Assembly: GCA_947625155.1 (NCBI GenBank)
Contig: CANQNG010000001.1
Coordinates: 103,148 to 167,147 of the forward strand
Source of the DNA: an uncultured Clostridia bacterium
GTDB taxonomy: Bacteria > Bacillota > Clostridia > Oscillospirales > Ruminococcaceae
DNA length: 64,000 nt
Reading direction: 5' to 3'
Shown here: piece by piece, positions 1 through 6,563 of the stretch
Layout: every line of letters begins with the position of its first letter
How positions within the stretch are numbered: position 1 is the stretch's first letter
The notes under the pieces: model-generated
Databases searched by the model: none
Told to the model about the DNA's origin: nothing
What the model saw: only the letters and a program-made list of their open reading frames with translations
Program-made: the position numbers and the translations under genes

Positions 1-1592
1 CGGAAAACATGGAGGACATCATTGCTGCGATCGCCTTGTACCGTCCCGGTCCGAAAGATTCCATTTCAGATTATGTCCGCCGCCGCCACGGACAGCAGCC
101 CGTCACCTACCTGCACCCCATGCTGAAAGACATCCTGAGCCTGACTTATGGCTGCATTGTCTATCAGGAGCAGGTCATGGAGATCTGCCGGAAGCTTGCG
201 GGATATTCTTACGGGCGGGCAGATATCGTGCGCCGGAGCATGACCAAGAAAAAACACCGGAGCGAACTGCACAAAGAACGGGAGATCTTTCTGCATGGTT
301 CGGGGAAGGATGACGGCTGTGTCGGTGCAGTGGCAAACGGTGTGCCGGAGGACGTTGCCAACCGGATCTTCGACCAGATGGAGAGCTTTGCTTCCTATGC
401 TTTTTGCAGATCTCATGCAGCCTGCTATGCGCTGGTCACGTATCAGACTGCCTACTTAAAGACCCATTATTTCGGGGACTATATGGCTGCACTGATGACA
501 AGCGTGATCCACGATCCGGGCAAGCTGCTTGCCTACACGGAGGAATGCCGTCAGGCAGGACTTGTGCTTTCACCGCCGGACGTGAACACGGGCGAATGGG
601 GCTTTGCGTTCCGGGATGGGAAACTGATCTTCGGGCTGCTTGCCATCAAGGGCATTGGCAGAGGGCTGATCGACAGGATCACGCTCGAACGGCGAAAGGG
701 AGCATTTGTCAGCTTTGTGGATCTCTGCCGGAGAATGTCCGGGCAGGGACTGACCAAACGGGCGCTCGAACCGCTGATACAGGCGGGGGCATTAGATCAT
801 CTGGACTGCAACCGGAGACAGATGCTGCTGCACTATGAAGAGGTCATGGATGCTGTCAGCAGTCCGGAGCATGTCGGCATAGAGGGGCAGATGAGCCTGT
901 TTGGGGAGGAGGATCTTGCGGCAGGGGACATGCAGCTTCCGGAAACGGAGGACTTTGACCTGTTCCAGCGCCTGCAAATGGAAAAGGCAGCGACAGGCAT
1001 GTATATTTCCGGGCATCCTTTGGACAGTTTTGGGTGGCTGGGAAAGCTGCTGCACTGCAAGACGCTTGGCTCTCTGGGGGAGCTGCCGGATAAAGCGGCG
1101 GTGGCTGTGCTGTGTCAGGTGCAGGAGGTCAAGCGCCACCGTACCAAAAACGGCGAGGATATGGCGTTCGTGCAGTTGGAGGACAGCTCCGGTATGGTGG
1201 ACAGTGTGGTATTTCCGAAGCTGTTTGCCATATCCGTGAACCGTCTATATCCCGATCGTATCGTATACGTGACCGGGAAGATCTCCCACAAGGACGAGAC
1301 TTGCAGTCTGCTGTGCGAAAGCATCCGGGAGCAGTATGACTTTTCGCTGATGCTCCGGCAGATGCAGCTTTGCCTGAAACTGGATCCAGACAGTTCCCGT
1401 TTGCTGTCGGCTGTCGGGACAGTGTGTAAAGCATTTCCGGGGGAAACGGAGATCGTAGCGTATCTGACGGCAGAACGGGTCTATGCCCGCCCGAAGCTGC
1501 CGAACGTAACGGTCTCAGATGCCTTTTATCAAGCGCTGTGCGAAGTGTTCCCGGCGGAGCAGATCGGACTGATCCCAAGGATGGGAAAATAA
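1..1592 (+). CDS. dnaE: DNA polymerase III alpha subunit, DnaE type (3' part)
   Basis: This is the C-terminal part of a DnaE-family replicative or lesion-copying polymerase; the 5' end lies outside the window and the frame is open from base 3. The palm/fingers signature is visible near the left edge (LYRPGPKDSISDYVRRRHG, then YGCIVYQEQVMEI, LAGYSYGRADIVRRSMTKKK), followed by the FASYAFCRSHAACYALVTYQ block. Further on come a helix-hairpin-helix-like stretch around GLLAIKGIGRGLIDRI and an OB-fold (CQVQEVKRHRTKNGEDMAFV). The family is about 1,000-1,150 residues, so roughly half is present. A PolC enzyme is encoded at 31848-36179, the usual two-polymerase arrangement of Firmicutes. Downstream is decayed sequence rather than an operon partner. 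Confidence 0.95.
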   Translation, partial: ENMEDIIAAIALYRPGPKDSISDYVRRRHGQQPVTYLHPMLKDILSLTYGCIVYQEQVMEICRKLAGYSYGRADIVRRSMTKKKHRSELHKEREIFLHGSGKDDGCVGAVANGVPEDVANRIFDQMESFASYAFCRSHAACYALVTYQTAYLKTHYFGDYMAALMTSVIHDPGKLLAYTEECRQAGLVLSPPDVNTGEWGFAFRDGKLIFGLLAIKGIGRGLIDRITLERRKGAFVSFVDLCRRMSGQGLTKRALEPLIQAGALDHLDCNRRQMLLHYEEVMDAVSSPEHVGIEGQMSLFGEEDLAAGDMQLPETEDFDLFQRLQMEKAATGMYISGHPLDSFGWLGKLLHCKTLGSLGELPDKAAVAVLCQVQEVKRHRTKNGEDMAFVQLEDSSGMVDSVVFPKLFAISVNRLYPDRIVYVTGKISHKDETCSLLCESIREQYDFSLMLRQMQLCLKLDPDSSRLLSAVGTVCKAFPGETEIVAYLTAERVYARPKLPNVTVSDAFYQALCEVFPAEQIGLIPRMGK

Positions 1593-1628
1593 CAGATCTC
1601 AGATGCATCCATTTCAGCGGATATTACG

Positions 1629-1793
1629 TTACTGACTGCTATATCTATTTTCTTTTTTGCATCGCATTTTTTCAAATATTCCTTTGCACTCTGGGTTTTT
1701 ACATAAGTATCTTTGTTTCCTCTTTGCGTTCTTCCCAAATAAACTTATATCTTCGCTTCCGCAATATGGACACTTTGCTTTCACTTCTGCCAT
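1629..1793 (-). pseudogene. IS1-type transposase N-terminal zinc-ribbon remnant
   Basis: A 54-codon minus-strand frame begins MAEVKAKCPYCGSEDISLFG and continues with KRKQRYLCKNPECKG. The CPYCGS...GKxxxxxQRYxCKNPEC pattern is the zinc-ribbon that opens IS1-family transposases (InsA type). The helix-turn-helix and DDE parts that should follow are missing: the frame stops about 15 residues after the last cysteine pair, at a run of AAAAAAG. I read it as the stub of a deleted insertion sequence. It could instead be a tiny zinc-ribbon protein, but it sits beside another broken gene in AT-rich DNA unlike the neighbouring core genes. Confidence 0.6.
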
Positions 1794-1819
1794 CGCTTTT
1801 CTCCCCTTTTTTTATTCTA

Positions 1820-2270
1820 TTATACCAATTCCTTTTTCCTTTGCCAACTGGTTTGGGGTATTACCGAATTTTCCTTATACCATGTAAACGCTTCTTTTAA
1901 CCCTTCGTACAAATCTTTTTCGGTTGGCATCAATGCATGCTGTTTCGATACATCAAGGTAATATTCATAACTTTTTCCCCAATATTTATTTTCAGATAAT
2001 TCCGATCTCTCCTAAAACGGTTGTGTTTCGTATTCCGGATATACAGCGCTGGAACTGATAAAAATATACTCTTCGTAATGCCCAAGAGCATCCAACAAAC
2101 CGTTTACTCCTTCGGCGTTGTATACTGTGTCAATTACAACATCAAAATGATAATTGTGCAGTACCTCTCCCAGATGAGATCTGTCAGTCTGGATCAAATT
2201 GCCCCCTTTTGATCGTTTCCTGTTATTTCTGTTGAGAACATACACATCGTATCCTTTCCTGCGATCGGCA
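1820..2270 (-). pseudogene. Decayed NAD-dependent epimerase/SDR-family gene
   Basis: A minus-strand reading frame contains KGYDVYVLNRNNRKRSKGG, then FDVVIDTVYNAEGVNGLLDA and YIFISSSAVYPEYETQPF, typical of the Rossmann-fold part of extended short-chain dehydrogenase/epimerases. It stops at about 2012. A second frame resumes at once with ENKYWGKSYEYYLDVSKQHA and runs to a stop at 1820-1822, resembling the region after the SSSAVYP motif and the C-terminus of the same family. The N-terminal glycine-rich nucleotide-binding motif is lost (a stop lies just before it), the central catalytic part is deleted, and the frame is shifted, so this is a pseudogene. Base composition is AT-rich. Confidence 0.75.
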
Positions 2271-2399
2271 GCCGATCATGCTACACTTTTATTATAAAAT
2301 GATAAGCATCTTTTTCTGGAACAGGGATCTTCCTGATCTCAATTGATTTGTGATGATCCTCAAATAAATGTCAGCAGAAAAGATAATATAGAGATCACT

Positions 2400-2418
2400 A
2401 AAAAACAGAGCGTTTTTC
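2400..2418 (-). terminator. Weak hairpin with U-run after the GGDEF gene
   Basis: On the minus strand, just past the stop of the GGDEF gene, an AAAAAC-loop-GTTTTT stem runs into six T. The stem is AT-rich and weak, so this is only a candidate terminator for the three-gene minus-strand unit. Confidence 0.3.
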
Positions 2419-2430
2419 ATTGTAGATCTT

Positions 2431-3945
2431 TTATTTAACAGGCGGCATATCAAAGTACCAGCCAAAATGATTCCTGCCGTTCTTTTTCACAAGATACAAT
2501 GCACTGTCTGCACTTGCTTTCAATTCCTGCAAATGATCTCCATCTTTCGGAAATACTGCTGCGCCGCAGCTAAATGTCAGGGTAAAGTCGCCATATTCCT
2601 CCGGGTCATCGCACGGCTTGATCTTCTCTGCCTTTTTTTGCAGATGTGTCAGCAGTTCGCTGACCTTCACGGTATCTGCACTGCGCACCAGAATGACAAA
2701 TTCATCTCCGCCGTATCTGGAAATATAGCTTGTTTCGCCAAACAATTCACGCAGGGCGGCTGAAAATTCCTTTAGTATCCGGTCTCCGGCATCGTGTCCG
2801 AAACGGTCATTGACCTGCTTGAAATAGTCCACATCTAAGAACAGCAGCGAGGCTTCCGTCTTAGCACCTCTTGCCAGATATTTTTCTGCGGCAAAATCGA
2901 AGGCTCTCCGGTTCATGACCGATGTCAGGGGGTCGTGAATGGAAAGATTTTCAAGGACACGCTTTTCTTCCGCCTCCCGTTTGTGCGACAGGATGAATAG
3001 AATGACTGTTGCAACGAGCAGCACGGACAGGAACAGCATGACACTTTTCCGGAATTGCTGGATGGCGGACGAAAGAGAGCTGCTTGGGATACGGACCACC
3101 ACATACCAGCCATACATGAAATCAATATCAGAATATACCTGTGTATAGGTCTCACTGCCAATGTGGTAGGTGACACTGGCATTTTTTTCGCCGCTGTTCA
3201 TCTTGTTTTTCCATTGGATATAGGCATTCTGATCAGCCGCATCGATCTGCATCCGCATGGAAAGCAGGGCGTTGTTCCAGCTCCCGATAGAATAGGTATT
3301 GGAACCGGCACACTGGATGATATTATCGGATGCCGCTTCCATCAGCCAGATCTCAGTGTCCTTTGTCAGGGACTCCGTATATGCCATTGCCTGTATTTCT
3401 TTCAGTGGATAGGTCAGGAACAGATAACCCTTTTTTCCATTATCATAAGTAAAATGTGCGAACATAGTATACACCGGCTGACCGATCTCACCGGAACGGT
3501 AGGGTGCAGAAATGGAGATCGGATCCGCCAGATCTGCTGTTTCCAGCAGTCTCCACTTCTCAAATTCCTCCAGTTCTGTCGGCGTGGCATAGATCTTTTG
3601 CTCCGCATCAATAAAGCCAAGACTGACATAGCTGCTGTTCTCCTGTGCCTGTGATACGGTATCATACAATTCCTGCAGATCATCACAGTTCTGGGCAGAA
3701 AAAACGTCTGCCATATTTTGTGCTGCACTTGTCATATACCGGATAGAATTGTTCATTTTTTCGGTTACCAGAGTGCAAATGTCTGCTGTCAGCTTTCTGT
3801 CATGGTTTCGGATGAGGGAATCAAAGCTGACCAGAAGCAGTATTACCCCGATACCACAGATCAGAAGATAAATTACCAGCATTCTGAAAAATGAAATATT
3901 TTCATTGATCTCATCAGAATGCGACATGGACCCTTTTTTCTTCAT
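2431..3945 (-). CDS. Membrane diguanylate cyclase with extracytoplasmic sensor domain
   Basis: A 504-residue protein with a transmembrane helix at about 20-41, an extracytoplasmic domain of about 255 residues (42-300, Cache-like by size and position), a second helix at 301-320, a short linker, and a C-terminal GGDEF domain (about 335-500). The motif YGGDEF is intact at 412-416, and LDVDYFKQVND carries the metal-binding Asp, so c-di-GMP synthesis is expected. The RxxD inhibitory site that usually lies before the GGDEF loop is replaced by GETS, so product inhibition through that site is unlikely. It starts 8 bases after an orphan sugar-binding lipoprotein, which suggests that protein presents a ligand to this sensor (inference). 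Confidence 0.88.
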   Translation of the reverse strand: MKKKGSMSHSDEINENISFFRMLVIYLLICGIGVILLLVSFDSLIRNHDRKLTADICTLVTEKMNNSIRYMTSAAQNMADVFSAQNCDDLQELYDTVSQAQENSSYVSLGFIDAEQKIYATPTELEEFEKWRLLETADLADPISISAPYRSGEIGQPVYTMFAHFTYDNGKKGYLFLTYPLKEIQAMAYTESLTKDTEIWLMEAASDNIIQCAGSNTYSIGSWNNALLSMRMQIDAADQNAYIQWKNKMNSGEKNASVTYHIGSETYTQVYSDIDFMYGWYVVVRIPSSSLSSAIQQFRKSVMLFLSVLLVATVILFILSHKREAEEKRVLENLSIHDPLTSVMNRRAFDFAAEKYLARGAKTEASLLFLDVDYFKQVNDRFGHDAGDRILKEFSAALRELFGETSYISRYGGDEFVILVRSADTVKVSELLTHLQKKAEKIKPCDDPEEYGDFTLTFSCGAAVFPKDGDHLQELKASADSALYLVKKNGRNHFGWYFDMPPVK

Positions 3946-3953
3946 GACTCACC

Positions 3954-4988
3954 TCAATTATGTGATAGTACTTCCTGCACATCTTCCTGCCCGATCGTAT
4001 CCTGATCGACTACGATAACGCCTGTATCTATGAACTTTACCGGCATTTCTTCGCCGTCTTTCAGGGACAATGCCGTTTCTACGCCCTGATACCCCATATC
4101 ATATTGCTTTTGCAGAATGGTGGACACGGTATAGTCATCATCCATGATGAGACCAGCGATCTCCTCAGAATAATCAAACCCGACAACAGCAATATCCTTC
4201 CGTTCCTGTTCCCGGATGACTTTGGCAAACCCGACCGTAGACCCGTTATTGGCTCCGAACACCCCTTTGAGATCAGGATATTCCAACAATTCCTCGGCAC
4301 ATACCAAAGCTTTTTCCGTATCACCTTCATTACACTTGATGTCCGGTATGACCTCCCAGCTCGGCGGTGCGTACTTGCTCCAGTACTGAAAAAATCCTGC
4401 GAGCCGTTCGATGATCGTCAGAGAGGACGTTGCACCGACCTGAATGCCGACCTGCGCTGGTGCGGAAGTGTCCGTTCCCTGTTTTTCGAGCAAAGAGAGC
4501 ATTTCCTTGGCTGCCTCCTGTCCTGCCATCAGATTGTCCGTCATGTAGCACACATCATAATTGTCCGTATTGGCAATGGTATCAATGAGCACAAGCGGAA
4601 TGCCCTCCTGATAGATCTCATCGATCTTGCCCGACAGATTCACGGAATCATCCGGAGCTAACACGATCGCATCCGCACCGGCAGCCGAGGCTTCCCCCAG
4701 CAGACGTTCATGGGAAGCCCAGTCCGTTTCCACGTAAGAACCGCTGTAATACACATTGCAGCCAAGCGCATTTCCTGCATCCCTCGCACCTTCGATAATA
4801 ACATCCCAGTAGCTGCTGTTTTCCAGCACTTTGACGATCAGATACACATTGTCCCGCCCGTCAACGATCTCCGTCAGCGGCATGAAATCCGGTGCAGATC
4901 TTTCGGTCTGTGCGTTTTCATGTGTTTGACAGCTCGTCGTCAGACCACAAAGCACGATACTGAACAAACCAGCCAGAATTCGTTTCAT
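3954..4988 (-). CDS. Sugar-binding lipoprotein, RbsB/periplasmic-binding type I fold
   Basis: A 344-residue protein with a lipoprotein signal (MKRILAGLFSIVLCGLTTSC, lipobox Cys20). The mature part reads as a Peripla_BP_4 domain: YLIVKVLENSSYWDVIIEGA, then AAGADAIVLAPDDSVNL, GVFGANNGSTVGFAKVI and VVGFDYSEEIAGLIMDDDYT are hallmarks of ribose/galactose-type binding proteins. No ABC ATPase or permease is adjacent. Its partner is the GGDEF membrane protein 8 bases downstream, so it may be a sensory rather than transport binding protein (inference). The ligand cannot be told from sequence. An AAGGGG ribosome site precedes the ATG. There is no clear promoter in the 55 bases before it, so it is probably co-transcribed with the upstream PLP enzyme. 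Confidence 0.85.
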   Translation of the reverse strand: MKRILAGLFSIVLCGLTTSCQTHENAQTERSAPDFMPLTEIVDGRDNVYLIVKVLENSSYWDVIIEGARDAGNALGCNVYYSGSYVETDWASHERLLGEASAAGADAIVLAPDDSVNLSGKIDEIYQEGIPLVLIDTIANTDNYDVCYMTDNLMAGQEAAKEMLSLLEKQGTDTSAPAQVGIQVGATSSLTIIERLAGFFQYWSKYAPPSWEVIPDIKCNEGDTEKALVCAEELLEYPDLKGVFGANNGSTVGFAKVIREQERKDIAVVGFDYSEEIAGLIMDDDYTVSTILQKQYDMGYQGVETALSLKDGEEMPVKFIDTGVIVVDQDTIGQEDVQEVLSHN

Positions 4989-5043
4989 ACCTGTTTACCC
5001 CTTTTCCTATCCGTCAGATCCATTCCCAAAAAGACAAGCTAGA

Positions 5044-6327
5044 TCAGATCTTTTGCAAAGCCTGTGAAATATCTGCGATCAAGTCGGCAGAATTTTCAAG
5101 ACCGCACGACATGCGCACCAGATCGGAGGTGATGCCTGCGGCTTCCAGTTCCTTGTCGTTCATCTGACGGTGTGTCGCAGAAGCCGGATGCAGACAGCAA
5201 GTGCGTGCATCGGCAACATGTGTTTCAATGGCAGCCAGCTTCAGGTGCTTCATGAACGCTTCCGCAGCCGTTCTTCCGCCGTGGAAACCAAAAGATACCA
5301 CGCCGCAAGTGCCGTTCGGCATATATTTCTGCGCCAGCTCGTAGTAGGGATCGCCTTCCAGAGACGGGTAGGTCACGAACCGGATCTTCGGGTGGGATCT
5401 CAGGAATTTTGCAACGGCAAGCCCGTTTTCGCAGTGTCTCGGCATGCGGACATGCAGACTTTCCAGCCCGAGATTGAGAAGGAATGCGTTCTGCGGTGAC
5501 TGTATCGAGCCAAGATCCCGCATGAGCTGTGCCGTGCATTTGGTGATGAATGCGCCGCCAAGCCCGAATTTTTCAGCATACGTGACACCGTGATAGCTGT
5601 CGTCCGGTGTGGTGAGCCCGGGGAATTTATCCGCATGAGCAAGCCAGTCGAATTTCCCGCTGTCCACGATGCAGCCGCCCACGCCAGCCCCATGTCCGTC
5701 CATATATTTGGTAGTGGAGTGCGTGACGATGTCACATCCCCACTCGAACGGACGGCAATTCACAGGGGTCGCAAAGGTGTTGTCCACGATCAGCGGCACA
5801 CCGTGTGCATGCGCTGCTTTCGCAAATTTCTCGATGTCCAGAACTGTGAGCGCCGGGTTTGCGATCGTCTCCCCGAACACCGCCTTTGTCTCCGGGCGGA
5901 ACGCAGCATTGAGTTCCTCCTCCGTGCAGTCCGGATCGACAAACGTAAAGTCGATGCCCATTTTTTTCATGGTGACATGGAAAAGATTGTAAGTACCGCC
6001 GTAGATCGTCGAGCAGGCAACAACATGATCGCCGCAGGATGCGATGTTGAATATCGCAAAGAAATTGGCAGCCTGCCCGGAGGAGGTCAGCATGGCAGCC
6101 GTACCGCCCTCCAGCTCACAGATCTTGGCAGCGACCATGTCATTGGTCGGATTCTGGAGACGGGTGTAGAAATAGCCGCTTGCTTCCAGATCAAACAGCT
6201 TCCCCATTTCTTCGCTTGTTGCGTACTTAAAGGTGGTAGACTGGATGATCGGTATCTGACGGGGTTCGCCGTTTCCGGGGGTATACCCGCCCTGCACACA
6301 TTTGGTGTCCACTGTATAGTTGTTCAT
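5044..6327 (-). CDS. O-acetylhomoserine sulfhydrylase-type PLP enzyme (Cys/Met metabolism family)
   Basis: A 427-residue PLP enzyme of the Cys/Met-metabolism (fold I) family. The PLP lysine lies in THSTTKYMDGHG (Lys207), with other family blocks at YTRLQNPTND, MLTSSGQAANFFAIF and VDNTFATPVNCRPFEWG. Length and the early YTRLQNPT block fit MetY-type O-acetylhomoserine aminocarboxypropyltransferase, which joins O-acetylhomoserine with sulfide to give homocysteine; cystathionine synthase or gamma-lyase activity cannot be excluded. The start MNNYTVDTK is chosen because AAAGGA lies 7 bases upstream; a longer frame to 6381 would begin upstream of the mapped transcription start. The leader is only about 27 nt, which leaves no room for a SAM riboswitch. 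Confidence 0.85.
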   Translation of the reverse strand: MNNYTVDTKCVQGGYTPGNGEPRQIPIIQSTTFKYATSEEMGKLFDLEASGYFYTRLQNPTNDMVAAKICELEGGTAAMLTSSGQAANFFAIFNIASCGDHVVACSTIYGGTYNLFHVTMKKMGIDFTFVDPDCTEEELNAAFRPETKAVFGETIANPALTVLDIEKFAKAAHAHGVPLIVDNTFATPVNCRPFEWGCDIVTHSTTKYMDGHGAGVGGCIVDSGKFDWLAHADKFPGLTTPDDSYHGVTYAEKFGLGGAFITKCTAQLMRDLGSIQSPQNAFLLNLGLESLHVRMPRHCENGLAVAKFLRSHPKIRFVTYPSLEGDPYYELAQKYMPNGTCGVVSFGFHGGRTAAEAFMKHLKLAAIETHVADARTCCLHPASATHRQMNDKELEAAGITSDLVRMSCGLENSADLIADISQALQKI

Positions 6328-6360
6328 ATCCATTTCCTTTCTGAAGATAGCATATAATTC

Positions 6361-6389
6361 ATTATAACATATTTTTGTCAAAAAATCAA
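6361..6389 (-). promoter_or_regulatory. Sigma-A promoter for the sulfhydrylase gene
   Basis: On the minus strand TTGATT (6384-6389), a 17-base spacer and TATAAT (6361-6366). Transcription should start near 6354, about 27 bases before the ATG. It is divergent from the promoter at 6501-6529. Confidence 0.75.
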
Positions 6390-6500
6390 TAGGGATCCAG
6401 TAAAAATTCCATAACTCCCATCACAGTAAATACCATTTTTATAAGTCTGGTCATTTCGGATAGGAAATGTAAATTTTTTATGAACATATGTATAACAATA

Positions 6501-6529
6501 TTGCTAATTTTACTTATATTTGTTATAAT
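6501..6529 (+). promoter_or_regulatory. Sigma-A promoter for the GH43-dockerin enzyme
   Basis: TTGCTA (6501-6506), a 17-base spacer and TATAAT (6524-6529), with a TG one base before the -10 (extended -10). The surrounding 6470-6550 stretch is strongly AT-rich. A GGAGG ribosome site follows at 6552-6556. Confidence 0.75.
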
Positions 6530-6563
6530 ATTTTTAATAAATGTGATTATTGGAGGAATGCTT

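Noticed and set aside
1538-1900. Plus-strand open frame rich in Phe, Leu and Ser after dnaE
   Set aside because: It is antisense to the IS1 and epimerase remnants and starts inside dnaE; the composition is that of AT-rich antisense.
6328-6360. SAM riboswitch upstream of the O-acetylhomoserine sulfhydrylase gene
   Set aside because: The predicted transcript leader is only about 27 nt, too short for any SAM riboswitch.
6480-6563. Longer N-terminus for the GH43-dockerin protein (28 extra residues)
   Set aside because: It overlaps the promoter -35/-10 at 6501-6529, and a GGAGG site and signal peptide fit the ATG at 6564.
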